From the NCBI RefSeq assembly GCF_000003815.2, contig NC_049981.1, forward strand, positions 20,702,505 through 20,766,504: DNA of 64,000 nucleotides. Reading direction: 5' to 3'. Positions 1 to 11,692 of this stretch are shown here, one piece after another. Within the stretch, counting starts at the first letter, position 1, and each line of letters begins with the position of its first letter. The notes under the pieces are model-generated. The model ran no database searches and was not told where the DNA came from. It saw only the letters and a list, made by a program, of their open reading frames with translations. This DNA is from Branchiostoma floridae. Taxonomy: Eukaryota > Chordata > Leptocardii > Amphioxiformes > Branchiostomatidae. Made by a program: the position numbers and the translations under genes.

Positions 1-653
1 CACTTTTTCCATGTAGGCCTTTGGGCCTGTCATTTGGGAGCATTGTTTTCTCCATTCTAGACATCGATGTAAGAAACACGTGCTCGATATGTCGGAGTAA
101 AATTTTAAAATCAAGTGTACAAAGTTATCACTGATACATTTGGCAGCACAGAAGTCACAACAACAAAATTGATAGATTGACAAAACACAGCAAACGAAAC
201 ACTACAAGAACAAGAAACGTGTATGCAATGTATGTAGCATGATAGCTGTAACAGAATTAAGTTTATGCGCACAATTTATGCTTTCGACTCCATTACTTCA
301 GCTTTCAAACAACAGCTATATGAACAAATGCAAGATGTTCTAAATTGCAAGGTTTAGATTGTTTCTTTTTTCCCAACAGTGTGTTTACACGTGACATCAC
401 AGCCGCCATACTGGTCTTAGAAGATTCCGACTTACAAATTTGCGTATCACAGTTATACTTCCATGACAAATAGAGGTATTGTTTTGGGCTTCCTGTGTCT
501 GTTCGTGTTCGAGTATTTCTCAAATCAAGGAGGTTAACCCCCTTGCTCAAGTCTACTTGGCAACTTCCATGTTTAACCGTCCAGCATGGCGAACATTATG
601 TCATAGTCACGTAAATACAAACACCCTACGCTTGAACCGGACGTGACGTTACC

Positions 654-3600
654 TTATCCAAGAGTGATTGCCAATTGTATCTGTTCCTCGTACATGGCGA
701 GCGCTACCAGGGCGGCCACCCCCAGCAGGAAGCCGATGTTCTGCCCCACGAAGGTCGCTATGGGTGACTTGGACTTGTGGTGCAACAGTTCCGGCAGCTA
801 TAAAGGAAGGAAGGAAGGAAGGATAATTGCATGTAAGTTTTTCATTGGTTATTGTCTACTTTTAAGCGGAGTATTTTGTTTTAACTGGCTGTATGTCGGT
901 ATTAATAATTTATGTTGACAAGGGTTTGAACGTCGCAGACACGTTATTTTTTGTCTCGTGTAAATCGGCCCTATTAAAGTCGTTGCCGTACTTGGTTTGT
1001 GATGGTATTAGTGGGCAGGTGATGTATGCTGCGCCTCCGAAGGTGCATGTCAAATGTGGGCCCTCTTCCTTCTTTCTTTAGCTGTAGATATATAGAGCTG
1101 TAGCGAACACCGTTTTTACAAAAAGAAGTGGTGCCAGATTTGATGGCCTACCATCGTTTTCGGGAACTGCAAGGGCGTTTTTGTCTGATGACTGTCATGC
1201 ATGATTTTTAAACAGCATGTAGCAAAGACGTACCATGTCAACCAAAGAGACGTAGAGAAACATGCCGGCGATGAGAGCGAAGAGCCACTGCCTGACTTCA
1301 AAACTGGCTCCGATCGCCAGTCCGATGTACAGCCCGACAAAGCACCAGCAGGCCGCGAACAGGTTCCACAGCAGGGCGCCTTTGTAGCTCATGCCGCACC
1401 TTATCAGCATGGCGAAGTCACCTGTACACATCGGTAACACGTAGATACAAGAATATCAAAGTCAAAGACAAAGTTAAGAAAATTAGGCATAATTTGTGTA
1501 CATTTCTTAATATGCACTCAACACTTTTTCCGTTCGCTAATTTAAGCGCTAGCTTGCTGTAGGACAGGGGTTTTAAAAAATGGCGTGAGGCAGGACGCGT
1601 CTGTTACATCACGTTTCATGAGCAACTGGGTCAGCCATCTTGAGAAAGGTTGGATAAATCTGACTTCCCTTGTGTTGGTTAATTACACGCTTCCGTTATG
1701 CGATGCATGTCACATACAGCGACCCACCATGATGACGGATCCATGATGTGACCGTGCACTAATTCTAAGAACTGATTGAAGAAAAATGTTTTGAAGGATT
1801 TTTAGCTTGAACTTACCCAGTTCATGTGGCAACTCGTGTGCCCAGACGGCGATGGAAGTGGACAGGCCGACAGCNNNNNNNNNNNNNNNNNNNNNNNNNN
1901 NNNNNNNNNNNNNNNNNNNNNNNNNNNNNNNNNNNNNNNNNNNNNNNNNNNNNNNNNNNNNNNNNNNNNNNNNNCTCCGACTAAATAGCGAAGAGCCACT
2001 GCCTGACTTCAAAACTGGCTCCGATCGCCAGTCCGATGTACAGCCCGACAAAGCACCAGCAGGCCGCGAACAGGTCCACAGCAGGGCGCCTTTGTAGCTC
2101 ATGCCGCACCTTATCAGCATGGCGAAGTCACCTGTACACATCGGTAACACGTAGATACAAGAATATCAAAGTCAAAGACAAAGTTAAGAAAATTAGGCAT
2201 AATTTGTGTACATTTCTTAATATGCACTCAACACTTTTTCCGTTCGCTAATTTAAGCGCTAGCTTGCTGTAGGACAGGGGTTTTAAAAAATGGCGTGAGG
2301 CAGGACGCGTCTGTTACATCACGTTTCATGAGCAACTGGGTCAGCCATCTTGAGAAAGGTTGGATAAATCTGACTTCCCTTGTGTTGGTTAATTACACGC
2401 TTCCGTTATGCGATGCATGTCACATACAGCGACCCACCATGATGACGGATCCATGATGTGACCGTGCACTAATTCTAAGAACTGATTGAAGAAAAATGTT
2501 TTGAAGGATTTTTAGCTTGAACTTACCCAGTTCATGTGGCAACTCGTGTGCCAGGACGGCGATGGAAGTGGACAGGCCGACAGCCAGGTCCCCGCTGAAG
2601 GCGATGCCCAGGGCCAGCCCGTCCGTCAGGTTGTGCAGCGTGTCGCTGAAGACGATCATCATCGCCGTAGGGGTGCATCCTGGGGACAAGGACATCGCAC
2701 GCGTCAATGGTGATCAGGTGTTCTTATGATGTATGGTACTCTCCTCGTCTGTGTAACACAAACTATGCTGTACGGGATGTAACTGGTCCTTCCAGAGGCC
2801 AGCAATGTTGGACGGGCTGTTTAGAAGCTTGGTTACTGAATCAGGCTCGGTACTAGTACTCTCCGAGCAGAGCTTAGGTTCCGACTTGTTTTTGTCGATC
2901 CATCTATTTTGTCTTTTTTCCCCTTTTCATTTGATAGCTGTGCTCACACAAACACACACACACACTCATACACACAGACGCACATGCTAAACATGCACAC
3001 GCATGTTTTCAGTGAACACACTAACCTGCAGAGCAGCAGTTTGGAGTGTCCGCCTCTCCTGACATCTCGGGGAACACGTCCAGTGTTGTTGTGCTTTGTC
3101 CGTTAGTCTACAGCAACAGTCCAGTCATGTCATGTCATCAATGAAGGTAATACGTTGTTTTTTAAAGACAAAATGGGTATTGGAATATTACGTGATCATA
3201 AAACGTGTAAGATTTAACTATTTTTGCAGGCAGCCTCTCGCATGCCATGCCCGCTTCTTACTCCGGTAGCGTTGGCCACCTGTCACCAACCAATCACGTT
3301 GCCGCCTACGGTCAACAGGCAACATGATTGGCTGGTAACTTTCCCTTCCCTCCAGGAGGGGGAGTATCTGATTGGCTGACGACTTGCCAGCGCTAACTCG
3401 TCGAGAACAATGGATCACAGGCCTTAACGACAGAGCCTGGACGTCAGAATGTTTCCTGGGCATAGCATACACAGGCCAGCACCTCGGCTGTAGGGCCAAC
3501 ATGCCCCAAAGAAAATTTTACCGCAGGCCCCGTGAGTTCGACTCGGAGGCCGTTGCTTGACATTTATAAGCGGTGGGCCTAACACGAGAGGAGCAAATCA

Positions 3601-6600
3601 GGGGAGCAGTCCTATATGTACACTACCTCTTTTCATACAGATCTTTTAAAATTACTACAAATACCCACCAACTGTTGCTTGGAGATAGAGAGGCTCTTGG
3701 AACCCATGCTCGGTTCCGGCGGAAGTTTGCTCATCTTTTTCAGCTGCACGTCCTCATGCACGTGCTCCTCCTACATTGGGTGAACGGAAAATGTGGGATG
3801 TTTGTACTCACTTGGCTATAACTATTGTCCGCCATGCTGGATGGTTAAACCTGATGGTTAAACGTTTCCAGGTAGATTCTAATGACTTGCCACCAAGTAG
3901 GAGCATCATTATCATACAGCCTTAGACAATGTTAGACAGTTAGATGTATAGAGTTTAGGTGTGACAGGTTGTTCAGTGTAATATCACCAGCTACATCTGG
4001 CCTCTATGAAGCTTCACATGTCTATGGATAAATAGTGAAAATTGTTCGAACAGCTAGAAATGCCATAAGAATTAGCTGGCCTACATGTACAGTTGGCGCC
4101 AACAGTACTTGTACTTTTTAGTCGGTTAACTCCACTTGTATGTCATCTGTAAACTTTGGTCAATTTCTACTATTTTTCAAGAGACGTGTGGATGCGAAGC
4201 TGGTGTGTTACGTCGGAGGGTGTGTGTGATGCTGGCTATACATATACAGAATTCTGTACTGGTGTTTTACGCTGAAGGGTGGTTATACCGGCGATACAGA
4301 TGCAGATATAGATGGCCTCACCTCGTGATGTCCATGGGAGTGGCCATGACCACCAGGCATGATGAAACTCATCACTCGCTCAAAGACGAAGAAGAAATAG
4401 ATGCCGCCCATGGCGACCAGGAGCTTCCACATGTAGGCTATGTCTTCTGCCCCGTGGTCGTGGTCTGCATGAGCGGCATGGTCCCCGTGCAGTCCGAGAG
4501 CCTGTGGTGGGAGATACGGACAAAGGTAATGTAGATATCCGGTAAAGGTAAATAAAACCGGTGTATTTTGCCAGCCAGTAGGTACCCAATGAGTAATGAG
4601 GCCGATTAACGTGGTCGAGGCACCTCCTCGAATACGGGACCCCCGTTTTACGTCCCTCCCGGAAGACGATTTCGTGGAAAGGTCCCATAGCTGTAGGGAC
4701 AGTGGGTTGGTAATCCACTGTGTCTAGGGCATGGTATTGAAAGGCGGATCAAAGAACTGCATATCCAGTTAAGGTAAAGGTAAAGGAAAAGGTCCCATAG
4801 CCGTAATAACAGTGGGGTTTTAATGGGCGGCCAGGGCTGTTAATCCACTCACCCCGCCCCTTTCACTTCCCCAACCGAAGTCAGGTACCATTTACACCTG
4901 GGGGCTGGGTTCGATGATGACATTCGTGTAAAACGCCTTTTCCATGGACACAGCATCTGTCTAGCCAGGAATGCCAAGAATCAAAACCGTGACCCCTCGA
5001 TCTTACGTCCAGATATCTAGTACTGTACTCCACTGATAAGCATATTTTTGCACCGGTTCGTCAGATACAAGTGTCCCTTACTCCACCTGTTCGAAGTACT
5101 CTGGAGCTCACCTGTGGTAGCAGGTGCAAGAGGGCATCCCCCGATAGCGCCCCGACTCCCAAACCAACCCCGAGCTGCACGATGAACTTGTAGACGCTGG
5201 ACCCAGCCATGGGCAGCACTAACAGGCCGATCAGTGCCAACAGGCTGATGAGGAAGACAGACAGCGTTCCGTAGCCGTATTCTGTGGGAGGACAAGGTAA
5301 GTCATTTCTGGTTGCCGTCAAATCAGATGATATATTCCCTTTATAATCTAGCTTAATTGTATTCTCGATGCCGTCAAATCAGATGCTATGTTCCCTTTAG
5401 TGGGTGTCTCATTGGACTGCGCCAAATTGTGATAGGAAATTGCGAATTTGTGTACTACTTATGATTTTTCATTGCGGTCACATTACACGCATTTGCCAAA
5501 CCTCTATCAGGCTCCGTGGATTGCTGGATTGTAAATAGTAGAAATTGTACAAAATGAGGGAATAATGTGCTAGGGGAGTCGTTTCCCAGGGGTGTCACTG
5601 TCAGTACGAAGGTAACAAACTTACTTTCCAGCATGGTGAGCTCTCCGACAACAGGAGCTGCCGTTGTGTTAGGGGTCGGTGTTTCCCCCACACAGACCCC
5701 GCTGTAGACCTGCTGGAGCAGGGCCGGTGCCATGGCGCTGAACTGGTCACGGGTAACCCCCATCTCCGCCTCCACCAGGAACAGCTTCATTAACTGGGCT
5801 GAATTGAAGCACTGCGTACAAAGACGTAAGTGTACGTTACCGCTGTGTTCTCTTTTTGTATGTTTGTTTTGTATAACAGGTAAACTGCCTATTTTGGCAA
5901 ATACAAGCAGGTTAGCCTCCTTGGTAAATACCAGTTTTGTACGTTATGTTGTTAGGTACAAGCTGCATAAGACAGCCGTGATCAACTTACACCTGGATTT
6001 ACCACAGGCCTACTCTTGTCGATAAGTGAGGTGAGTTTGTGCTCGAGATGTGACTCCTCAAACTCGGGGCCTCTGGCTAAACGTCCAAGAGGGCGTCACT
6101 AACCTATGTATCTATTTGCACCTGAGTTGTGTGATTGAGAATACCAGGGACACATACACACATGTAGTCTTTCAGTATACCCTTACTACAGACGTCATCC
6201 CGTTTCAACATGAAGTCCAGCCGTGTTTGCTTTGGTCCGCCCCAGTCGTCGCTAGGACTCAAACGGCTAGTCCCGTTTGGCATCACGCAAGGTAATGCTG
6301 TCCAACACAAAGTAGATGTAACGTTACTCACGGTGTGGTGAAAGTCCTCTGTGTGTTCGTGGCTATGGTTGTGATCGTGTTCGTCCTCCCGTGTCAGCGG
6401 AGGCAGATCGCGCCTCCGTCTGTGGTCGTGCCCGGCATGGTCGTGCCCATCGTCCACCACCGGCGGCTCAGGCGGCGCCTCCCCACCGATACCGAACGCC
6501 GACAGGATGTGCTCAAGAGCTGTGGTGCACATGTATGAGACAAGACTTAACACAACACTGTTGATGATCTAATACGAATGATTGCATGATAGTCCGTTTT

Positions 6601-9600
6601 AAAAGATACTACAAGTTTAATGCTTTAGTCATATTCGCAAACCCGGGCCAGACCAGGCTGTTTGCGAGATCGAAATATTAAAGAGTGTATCAAGAAATAT
6701 TGCATATTTGTGCATATTCTTATAGTTAGCGTCTCCTGTGTTTTCTTGTCTTCCATATCATACTATTCGTTCCCGCCAACTGCTCGACCTAGCGCCGTTT
6801 TGGAAATGGTGAGTACATATCATCGGTCAAAGTGTTGTTCCCCCAATAGACAGAGATAGGGATATGGGAAGCATTCTATGATGTGTAACTATATGCAGTG
6901 TATGCAGTCTGACCTATAGCAATCAAAATGCACTAAAAATGGCATACCCTCGACTGTGATTGTGAGATTTGTCACGGTCAGAGTGCTCTCCCAGCAGGAG
7001 ATACACATGCACAGGAGTGATGGTTAGTGCTCTATATAGCTTGCACTTTGATCTATCAAAAGGAACTGAATAGGACATACCCTCAACTGTGATGGTACCA
7101 TTGGTTACGTTGAGACTTTTGAAAAGACTGTCTACGAAGAAGCTTTTCTCCGGTAGCTCGGCCTCCCCTATACACAGCCCCTCCAGCACGTTAGCCACAG
7201 TGATTGCTGCTATCTCCCTCAGCTCTGCGTAAGATGCCCCACCGCTCGCTTCACTGGTGTTGATGTGGAGTTCCTCAAACACGGACTCTGCAGTGAAACA
7301 CTGTCAGGCGTACTTTAGTACTGGCGTACAGAAAGAGAGCAGTAGAAAATAGAAAGTCCGACAAAAATGCCTAAAAGTCGAACCTTTGTTTAGATAGTAG
7401 TGTACAGATGTATTAGAGGCCTTGGTCACGCCTGTTTTTTATTATACAAAAAACAAGTCAGCAACGGTTGCAATTACAAATATTTGTAAATAAAACCTAC
7501 CAGTGAAAATAACAATTAGTTTTTGTCTTATTTTGATATCATACTATACTGTAGTACTAGAGACGCTTACTATGCATCATGCAAACATTTTTCTGGTTTC
7601 GTGATCTCACCTTGCCCCAGTTCTCCACGCGGTAGTTGGTGTTGATGTCCTTCAGGACCTGCTGGTAGCTGCTCAGAGTAAACTTGCTTTGTGTGTACCG
7701 CATTAGATTGTCCTCCATCGTCTGATAACCCTTGCCCCCCGGGTCCTCTGTACAGACGCCGTGCGCAGACACGTCCGTGAGAAAGACAGTCAGTACCACG
7801 GCCATCTTGTGGAAGCCTTCCTCATCTACGATGTCGGTCGGTCCGCCAAGAGATAGCTCAATCAAGCCATCGGCCGTCAGACACTGCCAAACACAAACGT
7901 GTTTTATGTACATGTGTGTAATTAGTACTCGTTTCATTTTAATAAACGTACTCAAAGAAGCGTTTTGTGGCAAAACCAAAAAGGTATAATGGATAACAAA
8001 TCTTTATGTTATTGACATTGAATCGCACATTTTGATTAGTTCATATCTATGACATCTTTAAACACAGCAAATACAATTGACTGTGGTTCCTCATTATTTG
8101 TGGTACTAATAAATACACCATAGCAGAATGTTAACACACTGTAAGCACTGCGAGTCGTATGATTCAATGATTTCTATTCCCTGACTATTGTTAACCAACG
8201 CCATAGAGTGGTAAAAACGTGACTTCAAACATTTCCCCAGACTTGCATTTTAGGATATCTGAACAGTAGACTTTTCAACAAAGTCGTCTGGCTTCTACGC
8301 TGGAGGACTTTTTCACGCAACACAAGATAATGGTAGCTAGACTTGGGCATAAGGTGAATGATTGGCAGGGCGTTTGGGTTCAAATCCCCTATTGTCTTGC
8401 CCTTGGGAAAGCCACTTTACAGCAATGTCGTCACTTAAGCCAGGTAAAAACCAGTACGTAGGTTCGGATAGGGAGGTCCCGTATTTAAGGTGACCTCGAG
8501 CTCGTTGAACAAGCCATCATAAACTTCAGTAGAGGCTCATCCCAGTGTGAGTGGTTCAAATAGATCTGTACGGATCTGTAGATTGTACTCTGCAGTACAT
8601 CCCTGCTGTGTTACACCATGAGGCGGTTTACCGCAACACAAACGCACAAACAAATGATTCCACATGTATACTTGTAACTCTTGGTGAAAACAATAGGCAA
8701 TAGACAGGTTTACACAATGACATCTTTGTGTAATTCCCTTTAAAAAGATTTGTATTGCTGTCAGCTCGTGTATTTTGGTTAATCTCCTTGTCTTGTTCTC
8801 TTGTCAGCGCATGTTTACCATGTCGTTACTCATATATCTGAAAGTTGCATACGCATTCATTAAGTAATGTATTTTTTGTGGGATTGGTTTGCATGGAGCA
8901 ACGACTAGAGTGTTAGACTCAGAACCAAGTAGGTCCCAGCGATACTCACCTAAGCCCGACATCATGTGTTTGGAAAAGGCACTTAACGCTTGAACCCTAC
9001 CATGCCGGTGGGTTGACGGCCACCGAGCTTCTTTGGCTAATCTGTTAAAAATGTGCAACGAACACACGGATTTAGTGCGCCAATGTGCCAACATCTGCAC
9101 ATTTGCCACCAAGGGCCGTAATTTTCCCTCTCCTTTTGTTAGTTAGCCCCCCCCCCCCCCATACACGCGCACAAACTTGTGTGCCGTGTGCAAACGCCCC
9201 CCCCTACACGCGCCAAAACTTGTGTGCCGTGTGCAAACATGATGTCGTAAATCAATATGGATCTAACAATGCTCAAAAAGCACGAGTCATGGTACTTTTA
9301 TAAACTACAGACAAATAGCCTACTTCTGACTGGCTTGCGTCAGCAATCACACTGGTTGGGTCAACATCGCGTTTTATGTTATTTACTTTTTTGTGATTGT
9401 AACAATACCCTGCGTCTTTGAGGCAATAATATATTAAGATGTTGTTAGTAGCTGTTTGCTTTGTCTCCGACCCAGGTACAGTAGTGGTAAATCATTACCA
9501 TTGTTATCTCCATCTGCAATCAGCAACCGCATAGTAACCTGAATGTTTCAACATTATTGATACTTCAAGAACGGGCGTTGGTCATTTTGATTAATGGTTT

Positions 9601-11360
9601 GTGAGTATTTGAAAGCTTATACAGTAAATGGCATTTTCATATACATCTACTGCGAATCACCATGGTCCCAATACCATTCCGGCCCCATTTCATTCAATTT
9701 CGTTCCATTCCATTCAATTCCGTTTGCACGTTCTGTACACCGCCACACCTTATGTAAATTTGCTGTTGCATTATGGCACAGCAGTCAGACAATACTTCAC
9801 AGGTATAGTGACGTCAGTGTGGCGACAGTGTGGCGGTGTACATAAAGTGCAAATGGAATGGAATGGAACGAAATTGAATGAAATGGGGCGGAAATGATAT
9901 TGGGACCATGGTGATTCGTAGTAGATGTAGACGAAAATGGCATCTGCTGTATTAGCTGTCAAATAGGCACAAACCGTCAATTGAAATGACCGCCGCCCGT
10001 TGAACACTGTATCACCTTTGTTTAAATCTAACTCATAAATTCCCCCCTTAACCTAGCAAGCATGTTCCGCCTTCAGATCAAAACTGCTAGATCTTCATCT
10101 TCGTTCACAGACAGTAGCGAGTCTTTGTGTGTATTGAGTATTTCTATCAATTACCGTTAACGCTATATGTGTACTAGATACCCAATTCTATGTGATTTTA
10201 TGTGAATATCCATTTATCTACTTCAGGTGCAGTGGTCCATGAAAAAGGTACAGTACAAGCATCTACAATAACTACTCAAAAGCAGTGCTATGACATGGCA
10301 TCTCATGCTGTGAGTACAAGATGGCAATTTGCGCCAAAATGTCGCGAAGAGAAGACTTCGAATTCCCATTGCATCACACGCGTTCCGAGGCGCCAGGATC
10401 CCAGGGGGAAAGCCGCAAAAACTTTCGCCTCCTGGCGTCGAGGGCGTCAACTCCCAACTGTGCAAAAACTGTTTCTGGTGGGCCTAGGCTGCGACTTCGG
10501 GTGATTTTAATGACGTCATGGTAGACTACACGAAGACTCTGTAGCGCACCTGCATTATACCAAAACTGTGCGTAATGCACATCGCAGAGTAATGTGATAA
10601 GAAGGGGGTTCGCTTCGCCTCAGCAGAGCTGCTGAGCGTTCAGATCAATGAGTTAGCTTTTTTGTACAATTTTTGTTTTCTGATGGGGTCATCGTCGGAG
10701 AGATCAGGTGTGATTTGGAGACCGAGGAAACATAGAGCAAAGGCGAGCCGAAAAGCTCCACTGGGGATGAGGCTAAATACCTGTAGAAACCAAACCTAGA
10801 GGGGTTTGCGTCGACAGGTATCAGTACCCAATACATATTGTGGAAAACTTATGGGTACAGTAGAAGCTAGTTGATTACACGACGGATTACCGCACGGATC
10901 CCCAAATCCCAAACCGGTGCTGTCCAGCCAGGCTGGATAACTTCGCATTATTGCACCACCTGGAAAATTGCACGAAATACACTGGCTAATGGGGTGTGCA
11001 ATTAAACGGCTTCTACTGTAATAGGATTAAAGAATTGATTGACAGAATAAGCTTTATATACGCTATAAATGTACAGCTACTGGTACTTTCGTACGATCAA
11101 CATTGTGTCCATCTTACCTCGGCACAGGTGAAATTTCTATCCTCGTCGGCTTCCAGTCTTAGGCAGCGCACCCGGTCCAACATCGTCTTCACGAGCGAAG
11201 TAGACATGTCCAACGTCAAGTTCTGGTTTTCGTCTCCCCCCAGTAGGTGCAGAACGGCGGTGAAAGGGTCTTGTCCATGTTCATGGTCGTGGCCGTCATG
11301 TTGTGACGCGGCAAGCCCACACAGTACAGTAAGAACACCTATCCACAGTGTTCTTTCCAT
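654..11360 (-). CDS. SLC39A4/12-like: LIV-1 subfamily zinc transporter (ZIP4/ZIP12-like), 11 exons, complete
   Basis: Predicted plasma-membrane Zn2+ importer of 683 aa, close in length to human ZIP12 and ZIP4. Coding exons (minus strand): 11360-11118, 7883-7611, 7300-7081, 6519-6332, 5811-5625, 5281-5112, 4501-4322, 3770-3665, 2679-2527, 1421-1234, 797-654. All junctions are GT-AG, phases match and the total is 2052 nt. An N-terminal signal peptide (MERTLWIGVLTVLCGLAASQ) is followed by a Cys-containing ectodomain, a His/Asp-rich loop in exon 4 (HDHAGHDH, HDHNHSHEH) and a PAL motif at 337-339, as in the ZIP4 ectodomain. About eight membrane segments follow. TM4 has HNLTD (538-542) and TM5 has HELPH (567-571), the binuclear metal-site motifs of the family. 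A cytosolic His loop (GHGHSHGHHEEEHVHED) spans the exon 7-8 junction. Exon 10 is taken from the intact copy left of the assembly gap. Assignment to ZIP4 versus ZIP12 is not settled. Confidence 0.9.
1276..1874. repeat. Left copy of a ~600 bp direct duplication abutting the scaffold gap
   Basis: This stretch repeats at 1987-2584 with an offset of 711 then 710 bp. It holds the reading-intact copy of SLC39A exon 10 and a partial copy of exon 9 (1820-1874) that runs into the Ns. I saw two differences between copies: a single-base length change in exon 10 and a CA/AG change giving IAVWAHELPHE here and IAVLAHELPHE in the right copy. The intron between them is otherwise nearly identical. This fits two allelic contigs placed side by side rather than a biological duplication. 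Confidence 0.85.
1875..1974. other. Assembly gap of 100 N
   Basis: A run of exactly 100 N, the usual placeholder for a gap of unknown size. It lies between the two near-identical copies of the SLC39A exon 9-10 segment. Confidence 0.98.
1987..2584. repeat. Right copy of the duplicated SLC39A exon 9-10 segment
   Basis: Copy of 1276-1874. Its exon 10 lacks one T (AACAGGTCCACAG against AACAGGTTCCACAG), which would shift the frame after ALLW. Its exon 9 part joins the complete exon 9 (2679-2527). Only one of the two exon 10 copies can belong to a given transcript. The left copy keeps the frame. Confidence 0.8.
6948..6987 (-). other. Duplicated 40-nt exon end inside SLC39A intron 3
   Basis: On the minus strand these 40 bases match the last 40 bases of exon 3 (7120-7081) at 28 positions. 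Both are followed by a GTATG donor and similar intron sequence. Translation gives STLTVTNLTITVEG against KSLNVTNGTITVEG in exon 3, and both end in phase 1. No clear polypyrimidine tract precedes the copy. It may be an alternative exon end or a decaying local duplication. Confidence 0.5.
9564..10004. mobile_element. Foldback element (MITE-like) with ~170 bp inverted arms
   Basis: The left arm from 9564 and the reverse complement of the right arm ending at 10004 match almost throughout. Both carry GGTCATTT, a CATCTACT-GAATCACCATGG block, CCCCATTTCATTCAATTTCG and GTACACCGCCACA. A unique centre of about 80 bp separates the arms. No long coding frame is present, so it is non-autonomous. No clear target-site duplication could be assigned. 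Confidence 0.75.
10856..11020. mobile_element. TA-flanked mini-transposon, copy 1 (Tc1/pogo-like ends)
   Basis: The 165 bp unit starts TACAGTAGAAGC and ends GCTTCTACTGTA, giving inverted ends inside TA dinucleotides. It matches a second copy at 23206-23356, sharing CCCAAACCGGTG, CTGGATAACTT and GCATTATTGCACCA. There is no transposase. TA flanks and short CAGT ends fit the Tc1/mariner/pogo superfamily. Confidence 0.75.
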
Positions 11361-11501
11361 CTCTGCACTTAGTGACCTTCAGTATTGGAGATCCTGAATA
11401 GGGTAGGCAAGCTACGTCAAGTTAAGGCTGCACTGTACAACAGCTGTAACAGGAAGCGTTACAGTATAGGGCAAAGTGTTGCATAAGCCCTTTCACAGAG
11501 T

Positions 11502-11692
11502 TCAGAACGCATGTGCGGCGATAGGAATTCTGGGTTATATGTCAATGGTAAGGCCCACAAAAAGTAAACAGTCCTTGTTTTGATCATTGGTTCGATTTGC
11601 ATAACAACGTCCAGACGGGTTTTGTTTACTTTTTGTGTGCCTTACCCTTTGACATATTACCTGGAATTCCTGTCACCGCACATGCGTTCTGA
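11502..11692. mobile_element. MITE, TGTCAAAGGTGAA-core family, copy 1
   Basis: The ends TCAGAACGCATG and CATGCGTTCTGA are perfect inverted repeats. Inside them the arms carry a GGAATTC / TATGTCAA / AAAGTAAAC series in mirror order. Related copies lie at 21422-21592 and 53495-53717. The element has no coding capacity. Confidence 0.75.

Larger units (their letters stand above)
7884..11117. other. SLC39A intron 1: repeats only
   Basis: This 3.2 kb intron contains tRNA-derived repeat fragments near 8340-8430 and 8880-9000, a C-rich tract near 9147-9210, a 440 bp foldback element and a TA-flanked mini-transposon (both listed separately). I see no convincing exon in it. Confidence 0.6.

Noticed and set aside
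305-550. 81-aa minus-strand frame downstream of the zinc transporter
   Set aside because: It has no ATG start, no recognisable domain, and it lies in the expected 3' flank of the transporter.
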